The position numbers and the translations under genes were made by a program. Under the pieces are notes generated by a model. The model worked only from the letters and a program-made list of their open reading frames with translations, was not told where the DNA came from and searched no databases. A DNA stretch of 25,935 nt from an uncultured Eubacteriales bacterium (lineage in GTDB: Bacteria > Bacillota > Clostridia > Christensenellales > CAG-138). The DNA is taken from contig UQOG01000016.1 in assembly GCA_900542615.1 (NCBI GenBank), positions 1 to 25,935 on the forward strand. The letters run 5' to 3'. This document shows positions 14,812 to 23,421 of this stretch, piece after piece (the first letter of the stretch is position 1; each line of letters opens with the position of its first letter).

Positions 14812-16305
14812 ATGGCTGAAAACCTGATCCAAATGGAGCATATCCACAAATACTTTCCCGGCGTCCACGCCCTCAACGACGTACACCTTTCCGTAAACGC
14901 GGGGGAGGTTCACGCGCTGATCGGGGAAAACGGCGCGGGGAAATCCACCCTGATGAAGGTGCTCAACGGCATCTACAAAAAAGACGGCGGCCGCATCCTC
15001 TATAAAGAGAAAGAGGTGGAGCTGGACGGGCCGGAGTCGGCCCAAGCCCTGGGCATCGGCATGATCCACCAGGAGCTGAACCTCATGCCCCACCTGACCG
15101 TGGCCCAGAACATCTTCATCGGCAAAGAGCCCATGCGCCTGGGCCTGTTCATCGACGCGGTCAAGGCCAACGCCGAGGCCCAGAAGCTGTTGGACTCCCT
15201 GAACATCCGCATCGACGCCACCGCCCTGGTGGGCAGCCTGAGCGTGGCCAAGCAGCAGCTGGTGGAGATCGCCAAGGCCCTTTCCTACGACAGCGAGCTG
15301 CTGGTCATGGATGAGCCCACCGCCGCCCTTACCGAGAGCGAGATCGTGGAGCTGTTCAAGTTCATCCGCCAGCTCAAGGCCAAGGGCCACGGCATCATCT
15401 ACATATCCCACCGGCTGGAGGAGCTTTGGGAGATCTCCGACCGGGTGACGGTCATGCGGGACGGCCAGTATGTGGATACGGTGAATACCGCGGACGTGAC
15501 CAAGGAGGACATCATCAATATGATGGTGGGCCGGGTCATCTACGAGGACCCCAAGCAAAAGAGCAACGTGCCCCCGGACGCGCCGGTGGTGCTGGAGGCC
15601 CGGCACCTGGTGGCCAAGAACGTGAAGGACGTATCCTTCACCCTCCATAAGGGGGAGATTCTGGGCTTTGCGGGGCTCATGGGCGCCGGCCGCACGGAGA
15701 CGGTGCGGGCCCTGTTCGGCGCGGACCCGCTGGAGAGCGGGGAAGTGTATCTCCACGGGAAAAAGGTGGAGATCCGTTCCCCCAGCGACGCGGTCAAGCA
15801 CGGCATCGGGTATCTGAGCGAGGACCGCAAGGCCTTCGGCCTGGCCACGGGCCTGTCGGTTCGGGAAAACACGGTAATGGCCTATTTGGAAAAGTTCACC
15901 CGGGGCCTGTTTGTAAACGACCGGCAGGTGGATAAGACCACCAGCCAATATGTGGATCAGATCGGCATCAAGACCCCGTCCAACCGGCAGCTGATCAAGA
16001 ACCTGTCCGGCGGCAACCAGCAAAAGGTGGTCATCGCCAAATGGCTGGTGCGGGACTGCCAGGTGCTCATCTTCGACGAGCCCACCCGGGGCATCGACGT
16101 GGGAGCCAAGAGCGAGATCTACAAGCTGATGAACCAGCTGGCCGCCCAGGGCAAGTCCATCATCATGATTTCATCGGAGCTGCCGGAGCTATTGCGCATG
16201 AGCGACCGGATCCTGGTGATGAGCGAAGGCCGCGCGGCAGGCGAGTTGGATATCTCCGAGGCCACCCAGACGGCCATCATGCATTACGCGACTATGAATA
16301 TGTGA
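14812..16305 (+). CDS. ribose-type ABC transporter ATP-binding protein (two NBDs)
   Basis: A 497-residue RbsA/MglA-class double ATPase, the first gene of the second operon. NBD1 has Walker A GENGAGKST (38-46), signature LSVAKQQ (143-149) and Walker B LLVMDEPT (163-170). NBD2 has the altered Walker A GLMGAGRTE (288-296), signature LSGGNQQ and Walker B LIFDEPTRGIDVG. A GAGGTGG site precedes the ATG. The order here (ATPase, permease, then binding protein) differs from the first importer (binding protein, ATPase, permease), so the two systems probably did not arise by a recent local duplication. Confidence 0.95.
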   Translation: MAENLIQMEHIHKYFPGVHALNDVHLSVNAGEVHALIGENGAGKSTLMKVLNGIYKKDGGRILYKEKEVELDGPESAQALGIGMIHQELNLMPHLTVAQNIFIGKEPMRLGLFIDAVKANAEAQKLLDSLNIRIDATALVGSLSVAKQQLVEIAKALSYDSELLVMDEPTAALTESEIVELFKFIRQLKAKGHGIIYISHRLEELWEISDRVTVMRDGQYVDTVNTADVTKEDIINMMVGRVIYEDPKQKSNVPPDAPVVLEARHLVAKNVKDVSFTLHKGEILGFAGLMGAGRTETVRALFGADPLESGEVYLHGKKVEIRSPSDAVKHGIGYLSEDRKAFGLATGLSVRENTVMAYLEKFTRGLFVNDRQVDKTTSQYVDQIGIKTPSNRQLIKNLSGGNQQKVVIAKWLVRDCQVLIFDEPTRGIDVGAKSEIYKLMNQLAAQGKSIIMISSELPELLRMSDRILVMSEGRAAGELDISEATQTAIMHYATMNM

Positions 16306-16315
16306 GGGAAACATC

Positions 16316-17287
16316 ATGGCAAACAGGAAATTCGAATGGAGCAAGCTGCTGGCCCCCCTGGTACTGGTACTGCTGTACATCTTTTTCTCCATCTTCGGCA
16401 ACAACTTTTTCTCCAAGGATTATCTCATCAATATCCTGGACGGTTCCTATTATATCGGCTTCATGGCCATCGGCGTGACCTTTGTCATCATCACCGGGGG
16501 CATCGACCTTTCCCTGGGCACCACCATGATGTGCGCGGCCCTGTTGGGAGGCGCCGCCTACAATACCTGGCAATGGCCCATGTGGCAGTGCCTATTGTTT
16601 GTGGTGTTTGTGGCCACGGTGATCGGCCTGATCAACGGCGTGCTCATCGCCTACCTGAACCTACCCCCCTTCATCGCCACCCTGGGCACCCAGATGATGG
16701 GCATGGGCTTTGGCGCCATCGTCACCAAGGTGCAGACCATGCGCTATCCCACCTTCGGCACGGCGGACGGCTGGTTCAAGAACGTATTCTATAAGACCAC
16801 CGACGGCTTCCCCGTGGGGGTGCTGTGGCTGGCCGGGTTCTTCCTGATCGCCCTGCTGCTCCTCAACAAGACCCGCTTCGGCCGCTATACCTTTGCCATC
16901 GGCTCCAACCGGGAGGCGGCCCGGCTCTCGGGCATCAAGGTGCAGCGCTGGCTGGCCGGCATCTACACCTTCTGCGGGTTCTGCTGCGGCCTGGCCGGGG
17001 TGTTCTACGCGGCGGTGTATACCTCCATCATCCCCAGCACCGGCAACGGCCAAGAATTGCTGGGCATCGCGGGCGTGGTCATCGGCGGCACCAGCATGAG
17101 CGGCGGCGTGGGCACCCTGAGCGGCTCCATCATCGGCGTGTTCGTCATGAGCGTGCTCAAGCAGGGCCTCATGTCCATGGGTCTGCAAAGCCACTGGCAG
17201 ACCTTCTTCACCGGCCTGGTGGTCATCGGCGCCGTGCTGCTGGATCAATACCGTCTCAAGCAGGCCGGCAAGGTGAAAAAAGTCTGA
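16316..17287 (+). CDS. ribose-type ABC transporter permease
   Basis: A 323-residue RbsC-family membrane protein. The conserved ITGGIDLSLGTT loop lies at about 59-70, the ATPase-contact segment AIGSNREAARLSGI in the centre, and VIGGTSMSGGVGT near the C-terminus. It begins ten bases after the ATPase stop and forms the pore for the imported sugar. Compared with the first permease it has a longer periplasmic stretch (MRYPTFGTADGWFKNVFYKTTDG is reminiscent of galactose/ribose permeases), but this does not identify the substrate. Confidence 0.95.
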   Translation: MANRKFEWSKLLAPLVLVLLYIFFSIFGNNFFSKDYLINILDGSYYIGFMAIGVTFVIITGGIDLSLGTTMMCAALLGGAAYNTWQWPMWQCLLFVVFVATVIGLINGVLIAYLNLPPFIATLGTQMMGMGFGAIVTKVQTMRYPTFGTADGWFKNVFYKTTDGFPVGVLWLAGFFLIALLLLNKTRFGRYTFAIGSNREAARLSGIKVQRWLAGIYTFCGFCCGLAGVFYAAVYTSIIPSTGNGQELLGIAGVVIGGTSMSGGVGTLSGSIIGVFVMSVLKQGLMSMGLQSHWQTFFTGLVVIGAVLLDQYRLKQAGKVKKV

Positions 17288-17308
17288 TCCCCATTCATTC
17301 CGCTCTTG

Positions 17309-17324
17309 AGGGGCCTATGCCCCT
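17309..17324 (+). repeat. small hairpin between permease and binding-protein genes
   Basis: AGGGGC (17309-17314) and GCCCCT (17319-17324) pair around CTAT. It is too short and lacks a T-tract for confident termination; it may protect or pause the transcript. Confidence 0.3.
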
Positions 17325-17365
17325 TTAGATAAAACAAACCAATAAAGCAGGAGGAAACAAACACA

Positions 17366-18529
17366 ATGAAAAAATGGATGGCACTCCTCTTGGTCTTGGC
17401 GTTGATGTTCACAGCATTTGCCTGCGCGCAGCCCGCCGCTCAGACCGCAACCCCCGCCGAAGAAGCCCCCGCTTCCGAAGCGCCCGCTGAAGTCCCTGCG
17501 GAAGAAGCGACCGAAGCCCCCGCAGACGGAACCCCCTATATCGCCGTAGTCTCCAAGGGCTTCCAGCATAAGTTCTGGCAGACCGTGTACCAGGGCTCCC
17601 TGGACGCCGCTGCGGAATACGGCGTGGAGATCACCTTTGAAGGGCCTCCCTCCGAGTCCGACATCGCCGAGCAGGTGAACATGCTCAACGCCGCCCTGGC
17701 CAAGAACCCTGCCGCCCTGTGCCTGGCCGCTCTGGATACCGAATCCGTCACCGAGCAGCTCAACGACTGCGTGGCCAAGGGCATCCCGGTCATCGGCTTT
17801 GACTCCGGCGTACCCAACGCCCCCGAAGGCTCCATCCTGTCCACCGCCTCCACGGATAACGAGGCTGCCGGCGCCCTGGCTGCCGAGACCATGTATGGCA
17901 TTAAGAGCATCAGCGCCGCCATCGCCGCCGCCACCAAGGACGCCCCCGTGGTGCTCAGCGTCATCAGCCAGGATGCTACCTCCGCTTCCATCACCGGCCG
18001 TACCACCGGCTTTGTGAACAAGATGTTCGAGCTGTGCGAAGCGGCCCAGCCCGGCCTGGTGGCTGTGACCGGCCACGATGTGTGGAATAAGCCCTCCAGC
18101 TCCGGCGACGTGGCCGTGGAGATCCTGGTCTCCATCGCCGCCTCCACCAACGTTTCCGATTGCCAGACTGCGGCCCAGGCTGTGATCCAGCGGGAGCCCA
18201 TCGGCGTGTTCTGCACCAACTCCGGCTCTGTGGACGGCATGTTGGCCGCCACGGCGGACGGCTCCGACCTGGATCGTGAAAACGGCCGCTATAAGGACAT
18301 GGTGGTCGTGGGCTTCGACTCCGGCGCCACCCTGCTCAACGCGGTGCGGAACCAGTGGTTCCACGGCGCTGTGACCCAGGATCCCTACATGATCGGCTAC
18401 TATGCGGTTGAGCTGGCCGTCAAGGCCATGAACGGCGAGACCCTGGATGAGATCGTGGACACCGGCTGCCAGTACTACACCTACCAGAACATGGATGATC
18501 CCGCCATCGCGGCCCTGCTCTACGAGTAA
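17366..18529 (+). CDS. ribose-type ABC transporter substrate-binding lipoprotein
   Basis: A 387-residue lipoprotein with signal peptide KKWMALLLVLALMF and lipobox AFAC (Cys20). A low-complexity Ala/Glu/Pro linker (about 24-55) lifts a periplasmic-binding type I domain (IAVVSKGFQHKFWQTVYQG…). It binds the sugar for the preceding ATPase and permease. A GGAGG site lies upstream, 78 bases after the permease. The KGFQHKFWQ start is typical of the RbsB/fucose- and xylose-binding classes. Given fucU and fucI next in the operon, L-fucose or a structurally similar sugar (for example D-arabinose, or a fucose-containing glycan fragment) is the most reasonable ligand, by inference. Confidence 0.9.
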   Translation: MKKWMALLLVLALMFTAFACAQPAAQTATPAEEAPASEAPAEVPAEEATEAPADGTPYIAVVSKGFQHKFWQTVYQGSLDAAAEYGVEITFEGPPSESDIAEQVNMLNAALAKNPAALCLAALDTESVTEQLNDCVAKGIPVIGFDSGVPNAPEGSILSTASTDNEAAGALAAETMYGIKSISAAIAAATKDAPVVLSVISQDATSASITGRTTGFVNKMFELCEAAQPGLVAVTGHDVWNKPSSSGDVAVEILVSIAASTNVSDCQTAAQAVIQREPIGVFCTNSGSVDGMLAATADGSDLDRENGRYKDMVVVGFDSGATLLNAVRNQWFHGAVTQDPYMIGYYAVELAVKAMNGETLDEIVDTGCQYYTYQNMDDPAIAALLYE

Positions 18530-18564
18530 GCCGGCGGCATCCATCCCATACCCATATCGACCCT

Positions 18565-18590
18565 GCGGCCTGCCCTTGCGGGCAGGCCGC
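18565..18590 (+). terminator. intra-operon hairpin before fucU
   Basis: A perfect 11-bp stem (18565-18575/18580-18590) with a TTGC loop is followed by GTTTTCC. It probably terminates part of the transcripts, so that the transporter is made in excess over the enzymes. Confidence 0.75.
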
Positions 18591-18660
18591 GTTTTCCCCA
18601 AAGGGACGGCTCTTGTTGATCCATGCCGGCGGCTGGCCGGCTGCTGGAGGATACCAAACC

Positions 18661-19143
18661 ATGCTCAACCATATTCCCCATTTGCTCACCCCCGAATTGG
18701 TGAAGGCCCTGTGCGAAATGGGCCATAGCGATACCATCGTATTGGCGGACGCCAACTTTCCCGGGGCCATGATCGCCCGGGCCCGGGGGGCGCTGCTGCT
18801 GCGGGCGGACGGCCACGGCGTGCCGGAGCTGCTGGACGCCATCTTGGAGCTGATGCCCCTGGATACCTATGTGGACCAGCCGGTCCGCATGATGGAGAAA
18901 ATGCCCTGCGACCGGGAGCTGGAGATCCCGGTGCTGGAGACCTACAAGCGCATCGTGGCCCATTACGACCCCCGGGGGGCGGCGGCCATCGGCGCATATG
19001 AACGCTTCGCCTTCTACGAGGAGGCAAAAAAAGCCTTTTGCATTGTACAGACCGGCGAGACTGCGGTCTATGCCAACCTGATCCTGCAAAAGGGCGTGAT
19101 TCAGGCTGATCCTGGGTTAAAGGCCCGTTATTTACAATATTAG
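18661..19143 (+). CDS. fucU: RbsD/FucU family sugar mutarotase
   Basis: A 160-residue protein of the RbsD/FucU family, which interconverts alpha and beta anomers of fucose or ribose. The catalytic-region histidine H22 (MGHSDTIVLADANFP) and the C-terminal YANLILQKGVI motif are present. Although the frame extends upstream to 18613, the CTGGAGG site before the ATG at 18661 and alignment with family starts fix the beginning. It sits immediately before fucI, the classic partner. Fucose mutarotase is preferred over ribose pyranase because of the length and the context. Confidence 0.9.
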   Translation: MLNHIPHLLTPELVKALCEMGHSDTIVLADANFPGAMIARARGALLLRADGHGVPELLDAILELMPLDTYVDQPVRMMEKMPCDRELEIPVLETYKRIVAHYDPRGAAAIGAYERFAFYEEAKKAFCIVQTGETAVYANLILQKGVIQADPGLKARYLQY

Positions 19144-19183
19144 GCGAATACGCCGTATCCATTCAATATATAGGAGGAAGCAT

Positions 19184-20977
19184 ATGAACCGGTACCATAC
19201 CGCATATCCCAAGCTGGGCATCCGCCCCTGCATCGACGGCCGACGCAACGGCGTACGGGAAGGATTGGAAGCGCAGACCATGGGCATGGCCCTGGCTGCA
19301 AAGGCATTGATCGAAGAGAACCTCCGCTATCCCAACGGGGAGCGGGTAGAGGTGGTTATCGCGGATACCACCATCGGCGGGGTGGCGGAAGCCGCCATGT
19401 GCCAGGCCAAGTTTGAGCGGGAGGGGGTCGGGGTCACCCTGACGGTATCCCCCTGCTGGTGCTACAGCACCGAGGTCATGGACCAGGACCCCACCACCAT
19501 CAAGGCGGTATGGGGCTTCAACGGCACGGAGCGGCCGGGGGCGGTGTTCTTGGCGGCGGTGCTGGCGGCCTATGCCCAGAAGGGCTGGCCGGCCTTCGGC
19601 ATCTACGGCCACGACGTGAAGGACGCCAAGGACCAGGAGATCCCCGCGGACGTGCGGGAAAAGATCCTGCTCTTTGCCAAGGCGGGCATTGCCGCCAAGT
19701 GTATGCGGGGCAACAGCTATTTGCAGATCGGTTCCATGTGCATGGGCATCGCGGGCAGCATCCTGAACCAGGACCTGCTCCAGGAATACTTCGGAATGCG
19801 CAGCGAGTCCGTGGATGAGACCGAGATCCTCCGCAGGATGGATAAGGGCATCTACGACCACGAGGAGTTTGAAAAGGCCCTGGCCTGGACCCGGGCCCAC
19901 TGCCAGGAGGGCTTTGACAAGAACCCGGCGGATATGCAGTTCAGCCGGGAGGAGAAGGATGCCCAGTGGGAATTTGTGGTCAAGAACATGCTCATCGTGC
20001 GGGACCTTATGATCGGCAATCCCCGCTTGGCGGAAATGGGCTTCATCGAGGAGAGCTGCGGCCACAACGCCATCGTAGGGGGCATCCAGGGCCAGCGCCA
20101 GTGGACGGACTACAAGCCCAACTTCGATTTCCTGGAGGCCATGCTCAACAGCCAGTTCGATTGGAACGGCTGCCGGGAAGCCTTTGTGCTGGGCACGGAA
20201 AACGATACCCTCAACGCCATGACCATGCTCTTTGAGCACCTGCTCACGGACCGGCCCGGCATCTTCGCGGACGTGCGCACCTATTGGAGCCCGGAGGCGG
20301 TGGAGCGGGTCACCGGCGGCAAGCGGCTCACGGGCCGGGCGGCCAACGGCATCATCCACCTGATCAACTCCGGCGCCGCCTCCCTGGACGGCACCGGCGC
20401 GGTCAGCGACAGCCACGGCCAGCCGGTGATCAAGCCCTTCTGGGAGATGGACGAGGCGGACGCCGACGCCTGCCTGGCGGCCACGGATTGGTGCCCGGCG
20501 GATCAGTTCTATTTCCGCGGGGGCGGCTATTCCAGCCACTTCAAGGCCGGCACCCGGGGCGGTATGCCCGTGACCATGGCCCGCCTGAACATGGTAAAGG
20601 GCCTGGGGCCGGTGCTGCAGCTGGCGGAGGGCTATACCTGCGAGCTGGATCCGGAGATCCACGCGGCCCTGGATAAGCGCACGGACCCCACCTGGCCCAC
20701 CACCTGGTTCGCCCCCCGGCTTACCGGCAGCGGCGCCTTTACGGACGTATACAGCGTCATGGCCAACTGGGGCGCCAACCACGGGGCCTTCTGCTACGGC
20801 CACATCGGGGATAAGCTGATCACCCTGGCGGCCATGCTGCGGATCCCGGTCTGTATGCACAACGTGCCCAAGGAGCGGATCTTCCGGCCCTCCACCTGGG
20901 CGGCCTTTGGCACCGAGGACCTGGAGGCTGCGGATTACCGGGCCTGCGCGGCGTTGGGGCCCCTGTACAAGGCGTAA
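19184..20977 (+). CDS. fucI: L-fucose isomerase
   Basis: A 597-residue enzyme, the same size as E. coli FucI. It converts L-fucose to L-fuculose (and often D-arabinose to D-ribulose) using a divalent metal. Family metal ligands are in place: E339 in LGTENDT, D363 in FADVRTYWSPE and H533 in GANHGAF, matching the known E/D/H triad positions. The N-terminal PKLGIRPCIDGRRNGVRE is highly characteristic. A GGAGG site precedes the ATG. It is encoded 40 bases after fucU. No frameshift or missing segment is seen. Broader aldose acceptance is known for the family, so the natural substrate could be fucose or a relative. Confidence 0.96.
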   Translation: MNRYHTAYPKLGIRPCIDGRRNGVREGLEAQTMGMALAAKALIEENLRYPNGERVEVVIADTTIGGVAEAAMCQAKFEREGVGVTLTVSPCWCYSTEVMDQDPTTIKAVWGFNGTERPGAVFLAAVLAAYAQKGWPAFGIYGHDVKDAKDQEIPADVREKILLFAKAGIAAKCMRGNSYLQIGSMCMGIAGSILNQDLLQEYFGMRSESVDETEILRRMDKGIYDHEEFEKALAWTRAHCQEGFDKNPADMQFSREEKDAQWEFVVKNMLIVRDLMIGNPRLAEMGFIEESCGHNAIVGGIQGQRQWTDYKPNFDFLEAMLNSQFDWNGCREAFVLGTENDTLNAMTMLFEHLLTDRPGIFADVRTYWSPEAVERVTGGKRLTGRAANGIIHLINSGAASLDGTGAVSDSHGQPVIKPFWEMDEADADACLAATDWCPADQFYFRGGGYSSHFKAGTRGGMPVTMARLNMVKGLGPVLQLAEGYTCELDPEIHAALDKRTDPTWPTTWFAPRLTGSGAFTDVYSVMANWGANHGAFCYGHIGDKLITLAAMLRIPVCMHNVPKERIFRPSTWAAFGTEDLEAADYRACAALGPLYKA

Positions 20978-20999
20978 CGCATTCCAAACAGCCACACCG

Positions 21000-21034
21000 G
21001 GGGCGGCGGGGCATAGGCCGTGCCGCCCCTTTTT
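21000..21034 (+). terminator. intrinsic terminator between fucI and kinase gene
   Basis: GGGGCGGC (21000-21007) and GCCGCCCC (21022-21029) form an 8-bp stem, followed directly by TTTTT (21030-21034). Despite this, the next gene is closely spaced on the same strand and no promoter is obvious, so it is likely leaky. Confidence 0.75.
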
Positions 21035-21055
21035 CATTCAGCAAGGGAGGAGCAT

Positions 21056-22540
21056 ATGGCAAAACGCAACCTGCTGGCCTTTGACCTGGGGGCCAGCAAC
21101 GGCCGGGCGATCCTGGGCCGCTTTGACGGGGAACGGCTGGAGATGGAGGAGCTGCACCGCTTCGAGACCCCCTCCACGGACCTGAACGGCGTGCTCTATT
21201 GGGACGCGCCGGCGATCTTTACCCACATGAAAGGGGCGTTGGCCAAGTTTGCCGCCCTGGATCAGGGGCCCCTCCAGGGCCTGGGCATCGACACCTGGGG
21301 GGTGGATTACGGGCTGCTGGACAAAAACGGCAACCTGCTGGGCCTGCCCCGGTGCTATCGGGACGCCACGGACCAGGATGTGGAGGCGGTGCACCGCATC
21401 GTCCCCCAGCGGACCCTGTTCCAGCGCACGGGCATCAACGCCATGAACTACAATACCGCCTATCAGCTCTACCGCCGCAAGCGGGAGGGGGACGGGACCC
21501 TTTCGGCCGCCAAGACCCTGCTGTTTATGCCGGACCTGCTGGGCTATTTCCTCTGTGGGGAACAGGCCACGGAATATACCATCGCCACCACCAGTATGCT
21601 CTACGACGGCAGCCGCCGGGATTGGGACCGGGAGACCCTGGTCCAATTGGGCCTGCCGGACGTGTTTACGCCCATCCAGCAAAGCGGCGCCCAGCGGGGG
21701 CCTCTGCTGCCCCAGATCTGCCGGGAAACCGGCGTCAATCCCGCCATGCTGTGCGCGGTGGGAGGCCACGATACCGCCTCGGCGGTGGCGGCAATTCCCA
21801 GCCAGGGGAATTTCGCCTTCTGCTCCAGCGGCACCTGGTCCCTGTTCGGGGTGGAGACCGACGCCCCGGTGCTGGACGAGGCCGCCTATGTGGGGGGCTT
21901 CTCCAACGAGGGCACCGTGCAGGGGGGCTTCCGGCCCCTCAAGAGCATCATGGGCCTTTGGCTGATCCAAGAATGCCGCAGGGAGTGGAACCGGGAGGGC
22001 ATGGCCCTTTCCTGGGACGACATCGTGGCGGCGGCCCAAACGGCGGAACCCTTCCGCTCCATCCTGGACGTGGATTATGGGGAATTTTACGGGGCCGGGG
22101 ATATGCCCGGCAAGATCCGGGCCTATTGCCAAAGGACCGGCCAGCCCCAGCCCGAAACCGTGGGTCAGTTTGCCCGGTGCATCTATGAAAGCCTGGCCCT
22201 CAAATACCGCTATGGGGTGGAAATATTGGAGGCCATGAAGGGCCAGCCCCTTAGCGCCCTGCACATCGTAGGGGGCGGCATCCAGAATAAGCTCCTCAAC
22301 CAAATGGCCGCCAACGCCACCGGCCGGCTGGTGCGCACCGGCCCCATCGAGGGGGCGGCCATGGGCAACCTGCTGCTGCAGGCGGTGGCCCTGGGGGATT
22401 TGGCGGATATAACCCAGGTTCGGGAGGTAGCCGCCCGGTGCGTGGAGCTCACCCAATATGAACCCGACCAGACAGCCCCCTGGCAGGACGCCTATGGCCG
22501 GCTGCTGGACCTGATGCAAAAGGAGGCAGAAACACCATGA
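21056..22540 (+). CDS. FGGY carbohydrate kinase, rhamnulokinase family (probable fuculokinase)
   Basis: A 494-residue FGGY kinase of the RhaB type. Motifs are DLGASNGR (10-17), GIDTWGVDYGLLD, GGHDTASAV, CSSGTWSLFG and the C-terminal IVGGGIQNKLLNQMAANATGR, which binds the nucleotide. It phosphorylates a ketose at C1 with ATP; next to fucI the probable reaction is L-fuculose to L-fuculose 1-phosphate. RhaB-type kinases often fill this role in Firmicutes and Bacteroidetes, but rhamnulose activity cannot be excluded. The frame opens at 21020, but GGGAGGAG before the ATG at 21056 and the MAKRNLLAFDLG start decide. Its stop overlaps the SDR gene start by four bases. Confidence 0.9.
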   Translation: MAKRNLLAFDLGASNGRAILGRFDGERLEMEELHRFETPSTDLNGVLYWDAPAIFTHMKGALAKFAALDQGPLQGLGIDTWGVDYGLLDKNGNLLGLPRCYRDATDQDVEAVHRIVPQRTLFQRTGINAMNYNTAYQLYRRKREGDGTLSAAKTLLFMPDLLGYFLCGEQATEYTIATTSMLYDGSRRDWDRETLVQLGLPDVFTPIQQSGAQRGPLLPQICRETGVNPAMLCAVGGHDTASAVAAIPSQGNFAFCSSGTWSLFGVETDAPVLDEAAYVGGFSNEGTVQGGFRPLKSIMGLWLIQECRREWNREGMALSWDDIVAAAQTAEPFRSILDVDYGEFYGAGDMPGKIRAYCQRTGQPQPETVGQFARCIYESLALKYRYGVEILEAMKGQPLSALHIVGGGIQNKLLNQMAANATGRLVRTGPIEGAAMGNLLLQAVALGDLADITQVREVAARCVELTQYEPDQTAPWQDAYGRLLDLMQKEAETP

Positions 22541-23412
22541 TCGATATGAAACGCTGGGAAGAACTGGCGGCCGCCCGGGTACATGCCCGGCCCCAGGCCC
22601 CGGGCCTGCTCCAGGGCAAGCTGGCCATCGTGACCGGCAGCGCCCAGGGCTTTGGCAAGGGCATTGCGGAGGCCCTATATCGGGAGGGGGCGTGCGTGGC
22701 CATCGCGGACCTGAACGAGCCCCTGGCCCAGGCCGTGGCCGCGTCCCTGGGGGAGCGGGCCTTTGCGGTGAAGGTAAACGTGGCGGAGGAGGAAAGCGTG
22801 GCCGCCATGATCCAGGCCACGGTGGAGCGCTTCGGCGGCCTGGACCTGCTCATTTCCAACGCGGGAGTGCTCCGGGCGGGCTCCCTGGACGAGCTGGAAA
22901 AGCGGGATTTTGAATTCGTCACCGCCATCAACTATACCGCCTTCTTCACCTGCGTCAAATACGCCCAGCGGATCATGCGGGCCCAGCACCAGGCGGATCC
23001 CGGCTGGTGGGGGGATATCATCGAGATCAACAGCAAATCCGGCCTGGCGGGCAGCAATAAAAACTTCGCCTATGCAGGCGGCAAATTCGGCGGGGTGGGG
23101 CTGGTGCAGAGCTTCGCCATGGAGCTGGCCCCCTATCACATCAAGGTAAACGCCATCTGCCCGGGGAATTATTACGACGGCCCCCTGTGGAGCGACCCGG
23201 AAAAGGGCCTGTTCGTCCAATACCTGCGGGCAGGCAAGGTGCCGGGGGCCAAAACCTTGGAGGATGTGCGGGCCTATTACCTGAGCAAATCCCTCATCCA
23301 GCGGGGCTGCCTCCCGGAGGACGTGGCCAAGGCGGTTTTCTACGCCGTGGACCAGACCTATGAGACCGGCCAGGCCATCCCGGTGACCGGGGGCCAGATC
23401 ATGCTGCACTGA
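22537..23412 (+). CDS. SDR-family NAD(P)-dependent oxidoreductase
   Basis: A 291-residue short-chain dehydrogenase. It has the cofactor motif TGSAQGFGKG (33-42), NAG, the catalytic serine in EINSKSG and the YAGGK tyrosine/lysine pair. A 27-residue extension before the Rossmann start (KRWEELAAARVHARP) resembles the linker of fused rhamnulose-1-phosphate aldolase/lactaldehyde dehydrogenases, so it may be related to the dehydrogenase half of that fusion. Sorbitol-6-phosphate 2-dehydrogenase is another plausible relative. It is translationally coupled to the kinase gene (ATGA overlap). Probable role: oxidation of a pathway alcohol, aldehyde or sugar-phosphate. The substrate is unknown. Confidence 0.87.
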   Translation: MIDMKRWEELAAARVHARPQAPGLLQGKLAIVTGSAQGFGKGIAEALYREGACVAIADLNEPLAQAVAASLGERAFAVKVNVAEEESVAAMIQATVERFGGLDLLISNAGVLRAGSLDELEKRDFEFVTAINYTAFFTCVKYAQRIMRAQHQADPGWWGDIIEINSKSGLAGSNKNFAYAGGKFGGVGLVQSFAMELAPYHIKVNAICPGNYYDGPLWSDPEKGLFVQYLRAGKVPGAKTLEDVRAYYLSKSLIQRGCLPEDVAKAVFYAVDQTYETGQAIPVTGGQIMLH

Positions 23413-23421
23413 GGATCGCCT

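Noticed and set aside
14677..16023. 448-codon minus-strand frame opposite the ABC ATPase
   Set aside because: An antisense shadow of a clear RbsA-type gene; no motifs of its own.
19163..21037. 624-codon minus-strand frame opposite fucI
   Set aside because: A long but compositionally biased shadow of an unmistakable FucI coding sequence.
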